DNA from: Rhynchopus sp. YZ270_cl-10
Taxonomy: Eukaryota; Euglenozoa; Diplonemea; Diplonemida; Diplonemidae
NCBI GenBank assembly: GCA_964035575.1
Contig: OZ037928.1
Location: 992,001-1,056,000 of the forward strand
DNA length: 64,000 nt
Reading direction: 5' to 3'
Below are positions 14,110 to 23,131 of this stretch, in pieces. The notes under the pieces were generated by a model. It was not told the DNA's origin, did not search any database, and saw nothing but the letters and a program-made list of their open reading frames with translations. Positions within the stretch are counted from its first letter, which is position 1, and the number at the start of each line of letters is the position of its first letter. The position numbers and the translations under genes were made by a program.

Positions 14110-14283
14110 CATACTATACTTTTGCAACACCACAGAGTTCGGCATACAGTGCACATACCTCACCTTCAGCACCCGTCAGCAGAAGCAAGGTTCTTTGCAA
14201 AGACTGCAGGCTTGTTGTCTTGTCCTCCGCACCCCACCACCACACACAGAGCTCAGAACACAAAAAGAAACCACAACAAACAA
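14110..14283 (+). promoter_or_regulatory. 5' leader of LRR copy A (type 1)
   Basis: The stretch from TTTTGCAACACCACAGAG to the ATG is nearly identical to the leader of copy C at 34805-34970. Its last 60 bases (CCCCACCACCACACACAGAG through CAACAAACAA) are shared by all four family copies. It is A/C-rich and lacks ATG, as expected of a 5' UTR. Conservation of this block is the main reason for placing the start at the ATG at 14284 rather than further upstream, where the frame stays open only by chance. Confidence 0.7.
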
Positions 14284-17200
14284 ATGGACGTGCACTTCGA
14301 GGATTTCAGAGCGAATCAGCACACAGTCGAGGTGGGTGCAGATGACACAGCGGAGGACATGCGGCGGAAGGTGGCGTCTGCAATGGGGCTGCCTGAAGAC
14401 AGCTTTTGCATAAGTTTCGGAGACGAAGCGATGGTCGAAGGATACGACATGACGCAGCTGAGTGCTGGTGACACAATCGTGCTGACGAAGTCGATGAAGG
14501 GTAGGGGGTCACTGCTGACATGTGGGGACGTAGAGGAGAACCCGGGTCCGTCGACCATGTCGCTTGGCACGGCAAACGTGACGTCTCTGAGGGCACACCC
14601 TGCGGTGGGGGAGTGGGATGTGGACGTTTGTGCTCTGCAGGAGGTGCGCCTCACAGAAGAAGAGATGAAGGGGGCAGCAAACGACGTGAAGGGGTATGGT
14701 GCCAAGCAGCTTCTCTTTGGTGCCCCTTGCAGACGAAGCCAGGGTTCAGACCCTCTGCGCACGCGCACGCAGAATGGTGGAGTTGCGATCATGACGTGCG
14801 CTGACATACCGACCAGAGCAGTACCGCCACAATGTGCCCAACAAGCGTGGAACGAATGCCGCTTTACGCATGCGCAGGTGGCATATGGGAGCGGGGGACG
14901 CAACATCTCTGTGTTCTCGTTTTATGGTGTGTGTGCTGACAGCGACCGCACGGAACAGCTCCTAACAGACATTTTTGAAGAAGCAGCCAGCCTTGGGGAC
15001 ATACCGGTGTTCATTGCCGGAGACTTCAACGTAGAGGCTAACGAAAGTCTGGCCATTCGAGCGGCCATCTCCTCCGGCAAATGGGTTGATGCGGCAGATA
15101 CCTACGCACAGCAGTTGGGTAAGGCAGCAGAGAACACATGCTATACCTCCACATCGTCTGGCAGACGTATCGACTTGGTGCTGGCGAACCACGTGGCTGC
15201 CCCTGCGATCTCCAAAGTGGTGGTCTGGAAAGAGAGCTGCCTCCCGGTACACAGACCGGTGGTGTTGACGTTAGACCTGACGCGATACGAGCAGAAGGCA
15301 CCGCAGGCACGCCCTCCCCTTTCTTTGATCGGCGACGACTGGACGAAATGGCCGGCGAAGAAGGAGAAGGAGCTTGCAGCGAAGGTGATGCAGGAGAACG
15401 CTGCCCCTGAAGCTGACCTGACGAAGATGTCGGTTGAAGATCGCTGGGCACGCTTCTGCAAGATTGCGGAGGACTACCTGCTGAAGAGAGGTGCTGCAGA
15501 CTCAGACCCGAAGCAACAACGCCACAGGGGGAGAGGGGAGGTGCAACCCGACGTTCTCCGACATCGGACGGCCCGCATGGACTGCGACACGCCGGATGCT
15601 GTGAACCTGGAGACGGCTCAACTGCAGAAGACATGTCGTCAGATGGAGCAGCTCATTGGTGATCGGAGGAAGCGCTTCGGTCAGCCATCTGCAGAATCGT
15701 TGAACGAACGGCAACTGTGGGCGAAAATCCGCAAGAAGAAGCATCTACTGAAGAGTGACACCTGGGACCTCGACCTTCCTGGGATAGAGGAGTTGTGTGG
15801 GCTCCTTGGCTGCCTGAAGAAGAGGGGTTTTGTCCTGCTGGAGCAACGGCGACGGGCCCGCATCAAGGAATGGCGCCGCACTATGAAGGAACACATGAAG
15901 GAGAACCCAGCGAAGGTGTTCTCGTTCCTGCGGAAGGCTACGTCGTCACACACCACGTTCCTGAAACGGGAGGACGGCACGGTTACAGCTAACCTCCAGG
16001 AGATGGATGAACTGCTCATGGATGACCGTGCTTGGGGTGGGGTGTTCCGGATGTATGACGATTCCGAAGAACCTGCGTGGACGACGTTCTTTGATAGGTT
16101 CAAGGAACACATTCCTGAAGGGACCCCTTGTGTATGCGAACCCCTGACCGCCGACGACCTCCGTACGACCATCGGCAAGATGAAGCGGAAAAAGGCGGCA
16201 GGCCTCGATGGGTGGAGGGTGGAGGAGCTGAAAGAACTGCCTGTGACACTGCTGGAGGAACTCGCGCGCTGCCTGAACCTGATCGAGGATACTGGGAACT
16301 GGCCCAGGGTGATTGCGAGGGCGTTGGTGGTGCTCATCCCCAAAGGAGAAGGCGAGGAGCCCCTTAAGCAGCGACCCATAACCATCACCAGTGTGATGTA
16401 CAGGTTATGGGCGGCGACTCGACTCCGCAAAGTGGCGACGTGGCAGGAATCCTGGATTCACGAGCGGCAACACGGCTTCCGGAACAAACACGGAACTGAA
16501 GACCTGCTGTGGTTTCTCTGTGCGAAGATGGAGGAGGCTCTGATAGACGACACACCTATCTATCTAGCCTCCTTCGACTATCAGAAGTGCTTTGACCGTG
16601 TTCCCCAAGAGATCATGTTCCAGCTCGTCGAACGGTTGGGTCTTCCCGACAACATGATGCGCCCCATCCGGGGTATATACAAGAAGCTGGGGAGGCGTTT
16701 CAAACTTCCGGCAGGTCTTGGCAAAGAATGGTTTGCGACGAATGGTATCCTCCAAGGATGCCCACTGAGCGTAATCTTCCTGAATGCGCTGGTGGCGGTG
16801 TGGATGAACGGGGTGGAGAAGGAAACGGGCACGCAGGGGCTGGCGTACGCTGACGACACCAACCTCCTGACGAAGACCCTCGACCAGCTGCGAGCGGGTG
16901 TCGCCTTCACCGGACACTTTGCAGACTTGACGGGACAACGCGTCCACGCGGGGAAGAGCACGTGGCAGAGCAACCGTCCTGATGAAGAGGAAACTGTGCA
17001 GATGAACGGCGCGGATCTTACTCGCGTCGAGAAGTCGGAGTGCCTGGGGGCGACGGTGCAGGCACGACAGGCTGGGACGCCCACGCTCCCGACGAAACTG
17101 GAAGGCACCATCGACGCATGCGGACCGCTAGCAGGTAAGGTGGGATGCCTCCCGCTGACTCAAGGTGAGAAAGCAGGCATCATGCAGGCTGCAGTGATGT

Positions 17201-19281
17201 CGAAATCTGTGTACGGTATCACGGTGCAGGACCCACCTGGGAAATACGTGAACAGTCTTGCAACTGCAGTGGAGAAAGGGGTCCACGGCGTGAACAAGAT
17301 GAATCGGCGAAGCGTACCGGTCATGCTGAATGTCTTCGAGAAAGGCCATCTGCTCGACCCCTCGGTGGCATTCGACTACAGAAGGATCATGACGTGGGCG
17401 GCGATGATACGCAAATCGGATGAGATCTGTTCGCTGGTCGAAAAGTGCAGGTTACGTGCGAAAGCGAAGCAGGCGAAGACTGGAGGACCCATCGGGTTGA
17501 TTGCGCGAGCCCTCAGCCGCCTTGCGTGGTCGTGGATAGACACGACAAAGGTGAAAACGCACGATGGGAGCATCGTTGATGTGAAGACGGTAAGCTTGGG
17601 TAGACTGGGCCACGTTGTGCGAGAACGGATGTTCTTCATTCGACTCTCCCGTACGAAGACGACTGCGAAGGTCAGTGGCAAAGGCAGAGCTAACCTGAAG
17701 GGTATTGAAGCGGGGGTGGATAAGGAGAAAACCCTTGCTCTCACCCGAAGCAAAACTTTGACGGATTACGAGGCGGGGACGCTGCGACACATTGTAGCTG
17801 ACGGTGCGATAACGGGGGTGCGACTTGCGAGAGCGCGCATACGGGACTCGGCCATCTGCGTTCACTGCGAAGCGGGGGTGGACGAAAATCACAAACACTT
17901 GTGGTGGGAATGTGAAGCATGGAGTAGCATTCGTGCGGAGTACCCCTTGCTGTTGGATATTGACAGAACGACCTGGCCAAACTGTCTCGCTATCTGCGGC
18001 ATGTGCACACCGGACACACCTTTGGAATGCGCCCGTGTTGCAGACCTGCAGAAGATGATGGTGCGCATCCTCATCGCACGCTCCAAGTGGAGCAGACCGG
18101 AAGCGGCGAACCCGCGACTGCAAGAAGACCGATACCCGTGGACGTGGGCACCGGAGTTGGACACGACGACGCAACACGCGAACAGTTTGGTGGACTACAC
18201 CCCCCTGAAAAGGAGGTGGCCGTATGGACGTGCTCTGCTGCTGGCGTTTGCCTCCTGGCTGGGTGGTTTACAATGGAGCGACGAAGCTGGACGTGAAGTC
18301 TCCCACATGGAGCTGCTCATCGACTTCGAGGTTGCCACAGGGATGGACATCCGACCTGGGGACAAGACCGGCAGAATAGCGCCGAAGCTGAAGCAGCCGA
18401 GGGCTGGGACTGGGGAAGAAGACAACAATGGGGGGGAAGACGACGGGAGTGGGGAAGACGACGATGATGACGACGTGGTGCCAGTAGCGCTGGCCCACAG
18501 AGAAATGGCGAAGACGACCACCTTTGGGCATATGTTGGCTTCACTCAGAACCTTTTCGGAGAGCTCTCTCCATCCGGGGAAGGTGAAGGTAACGCATGTT
18601 CTCGCTTCGTTTGGGGCGAACGCCATCACAGGCATCGACCGCCGTCCTATCTTTGCCGGCGGAGAAGAAACGTTGAAGGCATTGCGTGCGCTATACGATG
18701 CTGGTGTGGCGTACCGTCTGCAACGCAGCTCCGAAGGCATGTCTGAGGTGGAGCTCCGTGGTGGCGATAGAGCGAGAGGTACATGGATGGGGGAGTATTC
18801 TGCTGAGACGGCGTACCCCTCCACAGAAGTTAGAGGCAGGAGGGCACTACCATTCATCCAGCGGGCTGAACAGGAGACATCTGCGCATGCTCGCTACCGG
18901 CACCATGAGCACGTGCGTCCAGGGGACGCACCCGTGAAGGCACCTGAAGGAGCGGTTCCGATCTTCCAGTTTGCGATATGTGTGCTGCACCGGAAGACGA
19001 AGTGTGATGCCTGCTCGAAGAACGCCCAGGCAGACCTGATGCATTGCTGCTTTGCGCACCACTCCAACGACGACGGGTTACCGATCCGACACGAAGCATG
19101 CACTAAGCATAGACTCTCGAGGTGCGGGAACTGTGTGCAAGAGAAGAGTACGCTGGAGCACTGCTGCCGCCGCCACCACGACACCTCGAAGGGGCGACAG
19201 ACGACGCTGGGAGGCTTCTTCAAGAAGAAGCAGACGAAGCAGAAGGATGGGCACAGCAGGGGCGGTGATGGACTTATGTAA
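14284..19281 (+). CDS. Host ubiquitin-like domain fused in frame to E1 LINE ORF through a 2A peptide
   Basis: One open frame of 1665 codons runs from the host ATG into E1. Codons 1-72 are the host ubiquitin-like domain (TVEVGADDTAEDMRRKVASA, SAGDTIVLT). Codons 73-89 (14500-14550) read GRGSLLTCGDVEENPGP, a complete 2A StopGo motif. Skipping before the last proline would give an 88-residue host piece and a 1577-residue element protein. In the latter: APE-type endonuclease, about 1-240 (NVTSLR, QEVR, AGDFNVEAN, RRIDLVL, LPVHRPVVL); reverse transcriptase, about 530-830 (LIPKGEGEEPLKQRPITIT, FDYQKCFDR, NGILQGCPLS, YADD at 767-770); a C-x2-C-x8-H-x5-C finger near 1103; an acidic run; two Cys/His modules near 1478-1550; and QTTLGGFF, a perfect PIP-box pattern, at 19198-19221. 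The frame looks intact. Joint translation and 2A activity are inferred from the sequence. Confidence 0.9.
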   Translation: MDVHFEDFRANQHTVEVGADDTAEDMRRKVASAMGLPEDSFCISFGDEAMVEGYDMTQLSAGDTIVLTKSMKGRGSLLTCGDVEENPGPSTMSLGTANVTSLRAHPAVGEWDVDVCALQEVRLTEEEMKGAANDVKGYGAKQLLFGAPCRRSQGSDPLRTRTQNGGVAIMTCADIPTRAVPPQCAQQAWNECRFTHAQVAYGSGGRNISVFSFYGVCADSDRTEQLLTDIFEEAASLGDIPVFIAGDFNVEANESLAIRAAISSGKWVDAADTYAQQLGKAAENTCYTSTSSGRRIDLVLANHVAAPAISKVVVWKESCLPVHRPVVLTLDLTRYEQKAPQARPPLSLIGDDWTKWPAKKEKELAAKVMQENAAPEADLTKMSVEDRWARFCKIAEDYLLKRGAADSDPKQQRHRGRGEVQPDVLRHRTARMDCDTPDAVNLETAQLQKTCRQMEQLIGDRRKRFGQPSAESLNERQLWAKIRKKKHLLKSDTWDLDLPGIEELCGLLGCLKKRGFVLLEQRRRARIKEWRRTMKEHMKENPAKVFSFLRKATSSHTTFLKREDGTVTANLQEMDELLMDDRAWGGVFRMYDDSEEPAWTTFFDRFKEHIPEGTPCVCEPLTADDLRTTIGKMKRKKAAGLDGWRVEELKELPVTLLEELARCLNLIEDTGNWPRVIARALVVLIPKGEGEEPLKQRPITITSVMYRLWAATRLRKVATWQESWIHERQHGFRNKHGTEDLLWFLCAKMEEALIDDTPIYLASFDYQKCFDRVPQEIMFQLVERLGLPDNMMRPIRGIYKKLGRRFKLPAGLGKEWFATNGILQGCPLSVIFLNALVAVWMNGVEKETGTQGLAYADDTNLLTKTLDQLRAGVAFTGHFADLTGQRVHAGKSTWQSNRPDEEETVQMNGADLTRVEKSECLGATVQARQAGTPTLPTKLEGTIDACGPLAGKVGCLPLTQGEKAGIMQAAVMSKSVYGITVQDPPGKYVNSLATAVEKGVHGVNKMNRRSVPVMLNVFEKGHLLDPSVAFDYRRIMTWAAMIRKSDEICSLVEKCRLRAKAKQAKTGGPIGLIARALSRLAWSWIDTTKVKTHDGSIVDVKTVSLGRLGHVVRERMFFIRLSRTKTTAKVSGKGRANLKGIEAGVDKEKTLALTRSKTLTDYEAGTLRHIVADGAITGVRLARARIRDSAICVHCEAGVDENHKHLWWECEAWSSIRAEYPLLLDIDRTTWPNCLAICGMCTPDTPLECARVADLQKMMVRILIARSKWSRPEAANPRLQEDRYPWTWAPELDTTTQHANSLVDYTPLKRRWPYGRALLLAFASWLGGLQWSDEAGREVSHMELLIDFEVATGMDIRPGDKTGRIAPKLKQPRAGTGEEDNNGGEDDGSGEDDDDDDVVPVALAHREMAKTTTFGHMLASLRTFSESSLHPGKVKVTHVLASFGANAITGIDRRPIFAGGEETLKALRALYDAGVAYRLQRSSEGMSEVELRGGDRARGTWMGEYSAETAYPSTEVRGRRALPFIQRAEQETSAHARYRHHEHVRPGDAPVKAPEGAVPIFQFAICVLHRKTKCDACSKNAQADLMHCCFAHHSNDDGLPIRHEACTKHRLSRCGNCVQEKSTLEHCCRRHHDTSKGRQTTLGGFFKKKQTKQKDGHSRGGDGLM
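14481..14499 (+). repeat. Target-site duplication of E1, left copy
   Basis: GCTGACGAAGTCGATGAAG occurs at both ends of E1 and once at the matching place in uninterrupted family copies. It codes for LTKSMK and contains an ATG. Confidence 0.95.
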
Positions 19282-19351
19282 CATCACCCCCACGATGTAT
19301 TGTATCACCTATCTCGGATAGGGGTGCATGCATCGAAAACGGGCCCCCACC
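14500..19351 (+). mobile_element. E1: APE-type non-LTR retrotransposon (LINE) beginning at a 2A peptide
   Basis: The element is 4852 bp, bounded by 19-bp target-site duplications. Its first base is the first base of the 2A coding sequence, so it has no 5' UTR or start codon. After the ORF stop there are only 70 bp, including GGTGATG...CATCACC and CACCTATC-TCG-GATAGGGGTG stem-loops. There is no poly(A) tail. The insertion lies exactly between host codons. Known relatives with an N-terminal 2A are L1Tc/ingi of trypanosomes and some sea-urchin LINEs. A 5' truncation that happened to end at the 2A cannot be ruled out from one copy, but exact codon phase and an intact motif argue against it. Confidence 0.93.
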
Positions 19352-19370
19352 GCTGACGAAGTCGATGAAG
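19352..19370 (+). repeat. Target-site duplication of E1, right copy
   Basis: Identical 19 bp to 14481-14499. The ATG inside it (19365-19367) is in frame with the downstream LRR half. Confidence 0.95.
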
Positions 19371-20426
19371 TACGAAGCTGTTGCAGCGCTTCGTGCGTTG
19401 GGTGAGACTGACCTGACGTTCGAGAGGTTGGAGGAGGTGGAGGATCCTGAGGTGGCGTGTTTGCTTCTGCAGGCGGAGGTTGTGACTGTCATTCCTAATC
19501 ATTTCTTGTCTCACGGATCGTTTACGCGACTTGATCTCAGTGCTGTGTCCTTTGTGACACAGATTGGAGACTCGTTCCTCGATGAGTGCGCCTCGTTAAC
19601 AAGTATTGACCTGTCTGGGTTGAGCAATGTGACGCGGATTGGCAGAAGCTTTCTTTACTACTGCGATAGTTTAACCACCTTGGATCTGACGTCACTCACC
19701 AGAGTGACGGTGATTGAGGAGAGCTTTCTTTGCGACTGCGAAGCTTTAACCAACCTTGATCTGACACCATTCAACAACGTTACGAAGATTGAGAGCAGCT
19801 TTCTTCGGGGCTGCATATCTTTAACGACTCTTGATCTTACACCCCTCAACAAGGTGACGGTGATTGGGGAGAGTTTTCTTCACTCCTGCGAATCTTTAAC
19901 GACCCTTGATCTGACACCACTCAGCAACGTGACGGTGATTGGTGAGAACTTTCTTGCGGAGTGCATCTCTTTAACGACCCTTGATCTCTCACCACTGAAC
20001 AATGTTATGAAGATTGAGAGTTGCTTTCTGTGCGACTGCACTGCTTTAACCAGCCTTGATCTGACACCACTCAACAACGTTAAGAAGATTGAGATCGGCT
20101 TTCTTTCCGGCTGCGAAGCTTTAACGAACCTGGATCTGACACCACTCAACAGCGTCACGAAGATTGAGAGCAGCTTTCTTGACGGTTGCAAAGGTTTAAC
20201 CAGCCTTGATCTGACACCACTGAACAAGGTTAATGAGGTGGGTTCTTTTTTTGCTGCGAACTGCACTTCGTTGACGAGTATTTACCTTTCCGGCTGCAGC
20301 AGTGCTGTGTCCAACAAAGTGAGGAATTGCGAGGAGCTGAGCAAGCTTGTGGTTGAAGAACGTCCGAAACGCAGCAGAGACGAATCCCCCGAGCAAGCCC
20401 GTAAACGACAGAGACACGCACAATGA
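19365..20426 (+). CDS. LRR protein copy A, C-terminal part downstream of E1
   Basis: Unique host sequence resumes at 19371. Joined to 14284-14499 without E1 it gives an open frame of 423 codons. Read from the ATG inside the duplication it is 353 residues: a helical lead-in (MKYEAVAALRALGETDLT), about eleven LRR units of about 24 residues on the pattern SLTTLDLTPLNNVTKIE-SFL-GC, and a basic tail (RPKRSRDESPEQARKRQ). The units resemble BspA-like/TpLRR repeats. There is no signal peptide or membrane segment in this part. Separate expression would need a transcript through E1 with internal initiation, or a promoter inside E1; neither is shown. Function unknown; LRRs usually bind other proteins. 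Confidence 0.85.
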   Translation: MKYEAVAALRALGETDLTFERLEEVEDPEVACLLLQAEVVTVIPNHFLSHGSFTRLDLSAVSFVTQIGDSFLDECASLTSIDLSGLSNVTRIGRSFLYYCDSLTTLDLTSLTRVTVIEESFLCDCEALTNLDLTPFNNVTKIESSFLRGCISLTTLDLTPLNKVTVIGESFLHSCESLTTLDLTPLSNVTVIGENFLAECISLTTLDLSPLNNVMKIESCFLCDCTALTSLDLTPLNNVKKIEIGFLSGCEALTNLDLTPLNSVTKIESSFLDGCKGLTSLDLTPLNKVNEVGSFFAANCTSLTSIYLSGCSSAVSNKVRNCEELSKLVVEERPKRSRDESPEQARKRQRHAQ

Positions 20427-20878
20427 CGACGTGGTGTCTTATACAAACCAAGTTTTCAAACATAAAATGTCAACCCCCTAAGTGACCCCCTCCCTTCTTT
20501 TTACTTTCGCATTGTGAACCACATTTTATCGCTCCACATTTACCAGCACTGTAAGGCACTGGAAGTGCGTTATGTGGGTTTGAGAGTGCTCCTATCAAAA
20601 GAAGAGAGCGTCGGGCTGCTATTTCTTTTTACCTCCTGCTTTGGAAGGGCTGGATCCGGGGAGGGCTGGGGAACAACAAAGTACCACCATATTCTGCAGA
20701 AAATGTTCATTTTTTTGCGTTTTTCCGTTCCCCATTGTACCCCCTCCCCGCACGTATACAATTCGCACTAACGGTGCCAATTGAAAACAGATTCCTCCCT
20801 CACTCTTTATCTCCCTTTTTGCTTTCATTTGATTTCTTATGACCTCTAAGAGTATCGATCATAAACCCCACACACACC
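20427..20878. other. Intergenic, no gene seen
   Basis: Downstream flank of copy A. It differs from the shared 3' flank of copies B and C after the first dozen bases. There are T-rich tracts and a pyrimidine-rich run near 20780-20830, but no coding frame I trust. Confidence 0.6.
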
Positions 20879-21193
20879 ATGTCTGATACACGACACCACA
20901 CTTTACCCACCTCAGAACACACCTTGCACGACACTATGAGAACAGTGTTCTCTCTCCTGAGGACTGCGACGCCCGAGAAGAAAGAGCTTATTGTGACAAA
21001 TGCTGCTGGGAAGCACATGGCATTATCAGACACGACCGTTGAAGGGAGCTGTGGGGTGACGACGATCCAGCACAGCAGTACGTGCACTATCAGTCGTGGG
21101 ACCTGCTTTGAACAGTGTGGCCTTTCCTTCTCCGAACATTCGGGTCGAAGGCTGTTGTTTATGATGCACTATCAGTCGTGGGACCTGCTTTGA
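20879..21193 (+). CDS. Hypothetical small protein, 104 aa
   Basis: The ATG at 20879 follows a clean CACACACACC leader resembling the LRR leaders. The first 55 residues (through ATPEKKELIVTNAAGKH) read like a soluble protein. From 21084 the frame enters an 82-bp tandem duplication, whose length is not a multiple of three, so the C-terminus is probably altered. It matches no family I recognise. It may be a broken gene or the first exon of a longer one continuing into the hydrophobic frame further on. Confidence 0.35.
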   Translation: MSDTRHHTLPTSEHTLHDTMRTVFSLLRTATPEKKELIVTNAAGKHMALSDTTVEGSCGVTTIQHSSTCTISRGTCFEQCGLSFSEHSGRRLLFMMHYQSWDLL

Positions 21194-21236
21194 ACAGTGT
21201 GGCCTTTCCTTCTCCGAACATTCGGGTCGAAGGCAG
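21084..21236 (+). repeat. 82-bp tandem duplication
   Basis: Two copies offset by 82 bp begin GCACTATCAGTCGTGGGACC and run through CGAACATTCGGGTCGAAGGC. They are almost identical over the compared stretch, so the duplication is recent. It shifts any frame passing through it. Confidence 0.9.
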
Positions 21237-21253
21237 TGGAATACTCTTATGCG

Positions 21254-21566
21254 ATGCTCCTCAGTGGTGTGATTTCTACCGTTGCGGTGGGATGTGTTGC
21301 CTTCCTTCGTCGAAGTGGGTGTGTTTCTCATGTGTGTCTTATGTGTGGTAGCTGGGGGTTGGCTAAGCGGGTTGGCTGCTTTGAACAGTGTCGCCTTTGT
21401 AATGCATGTCGTGTTTTGTACGATGATTGTGGTGTGTGTTGCGTGTGTTGATCCGATTATGAAGGTGGGGGCTTTTGGTGGTCTTGTGACTTCGGCGGAG
21501 TTGGGAACGATGTTGGCGAGGGGGCTGTGTGGCTATGAGGAGTGTCGCCGTGCACACTTGGATTGA
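21254..21566 (+). pseudogene. Hydrophobic, multi-membrane-segment coding remnant
   Basis: Two overlapping forward frames here encode hydrophobic segments. One starts at the ATG at 21254 (MLLSGVISTVAVGCVAF). The other, open to a stop at 21566, reads LMCVLCVVAGGWLSGLAAL, then HVVFCTMIVVCVACVD, ending ARGLCGYEECRRAHLD. Together they look like a small membrane protein whose frame has slipped, or exons of a spliced gene. GTTTGAACAGTGT-like words recur around it, suggesting local duplication. No family recognised. Confidence 0.3.
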
Positions 21567-21597
21567 CAGTGTTCGGATGTGCGGTGCTCGAGAACAT

Positions 21598-21840
21598 GTG
21601 CGCTGTAAAAATGTTCGCTTTTATATCACAATTTTTGAAATGTTGCGTACCGTGGCTTCGCCAGAACAGTTTTGATGCCATGACCGCCGTTTCTTCTTGT
21701 ACTAAGGGAAGGTTTTGTTTGCTAGAGAGAGCCCACTGCAGGTTAGTTTGGTTCTTGATGTACGTTACCATCCCACGTCATCACGTTTTGACGCGAAATG
21801 AACGGACCTTTTCGTGCGGAGCGCGGAAAATTTTTTGTTG
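21598..21840 (+). repeat. Dispersed repeat R1-related, with inverted partner near 45.3-45.6 kb
   Basis: The stretch with GTACCGTGGCTTCGCCAGAA, ATGACCGCCGTTTCTTCTTG, GTACGTTACCATCCCACG and CGTGCGGAGCGCGGAAAATT reappears in reverse complement at about 45330-45560. No coding frame. Confidence 0.75.
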
Positions 21841-22109
21841 ACCCTTTTTTTTGGCAGACCACAAGAAAAAATAGCGATTCCTGCTGGGGGAGGGGGAAAA
21901 CCAGATAACCAGAATTTGGCCGGAAAAAAAAAAGCTAACTAATACCCTGTAAAAAATCGAAAAAAAAAAAAAAAAACTATAGAATTTCGGGATTTTTTGC
22001 AATTTTTACCTTACCTTACAGGACTCTAAGAGGGGTCCCGAAGGGACTCCAGAGCAACGCGACCCCACCATGAAGAGCACGGTCGTCAAGAAGCCCAAAA
22101 AACGAGTCG

Positions 22110-22205
22110 GGATTCCGCAAAAAGGGGTTCTCTGAGTGACTCGTGGTGTAAAAAGCTAGATTTTTACACCGTACCATGAATTTTTTTCGCCTGCGGCGCC
22201 ATTTT
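22110..22205 (+). repeat. Dispersed repeat R2, copy 1
   Basis: GTGGTGTAAAAAGCTAG, a TACACCGTACC segment and TTTTTTCGCCTGCGGCGCC match 52440-52540 in the same order. The GCCTGCGGCGCC palindromic core also occurs near 43130, 45600 and 52285. Confidence 0.65.
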
Positions 22206-22822
22206 ATATGGGTCGATTTCAAAAACCCCCCCCCCCCAAAAGTTCTTTTTTGTCTTTTTCATGATATAGGCAGTTTTTTTGCAGTCTGAGGTCCGGAACC
22301 GCCCCAAAAACGATTTTCTGGGAGGTTTTGGGAGGTTTTGGGAGGTTTTGGGGCGAAATGGACCTTTTTTGACCATTTTTATGGTATTTTTAGGCTGTTT
22401 TTGGCCCTTCTTCTTACACAGCCTATTGGGGGTCAAAATAGCTATTTTTGACCAAAAAACATCAAATAAGCACCAAGAAAAGTGCCAAATGTGCCCAAAA
22501 CAGGTCGGATTGGGCTCACAGCCCATTTTTGGGATATATTTGGGCCAACGGAGGCCTCCTGGCGTCAAATAAATTGTGTTTTTTGGTCAAAAATAGCTAT
22601 TTTGACCCCCAATAGGCTGTGTAAGAAGAAGGGCCAAAAACAGCCTAAAAATACCATAAAAATGGTCAAAAAAGGTCCATTTCGCCCCAAAACCTCCCAA
22701 AACCTCCCAGAAAATCGTTTTTGGGGCGGTTCCGGACCTCAGACTGCAAAAAAACTGCCTATATCATGAAAAAGACAAAAAAGAACTTTTGGGGGGGGGG
22801 GGTTTTGAAATCGACCCATATT
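22206..22822. mobile_element. Fold-back (long inverted repeat) element
   Basis: Left arm 22206-22460 and right arm about 22577-22822 are near-perfect reverse complements of about 250 bp. They include ATATGGGTCGATTTCAAAA at the tips, a GGGAGGTTTTGGGAGGTTTT block (one more unit in the left arm) and GGTCAAAAATAGC at the inner ends. A spacer of about 115 bp separates them. There is no ORF. The structure fits a fold-back or MITE-type DNA element. I do not see a convincing target-site duplication. Confidence 0.8.
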
Positions 22823-23131
22823 ATTTTTTTTGCTTCGCAAAAAAAAGTATAGTTCCCAGTGTCTTCCCTTGTCAGCAGTGCTGAATTTTTGGGCAAAAAA
22901 CAAGCTGATCCCGATCTTGAAATCTGGATTCCTGGATAAGACACTAGTTTTCCACACACAAAAACAATGACTGCCTCACACAAAACTACCGTTTTGGTGG
23001 GTGCTGGCTATATAAAACCCTGCACACAACCACGCGAAAATCCAAAAAAGGGGGTTTCCCACATATTTCCCCTTTACTGTACCCCCACCACCCCTATATA
23101 CATTACTGAATAAAGTGGAAAAAAAAAAAAT
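22823..23131. other. Intergenic with TATA-like and poly(A)-signal-like words
   Basis: CTGGCTATATAAAACCC at about 23004 and TGAATAAAG at about 23106 are the only recognisable words. No coding frame is supported. Confidence 0.4.

Noticed and set aside
13720-14283. Upstream extension of the LRR copy A frame by 188 codons
   Set aside because: The extension starts with TTG, lies in repeat R1 and the leader, and is not supported by copy B, whose start lies behind a different leader.
14500-14550. Possible laboratory vector sequence, because the peptide equals the widely used T2A
   Set aside because: It is flanked by a perfect target-site duplication and runs into a natural LINE protein with related copies nearby. 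No marker or vector DNA is seen.
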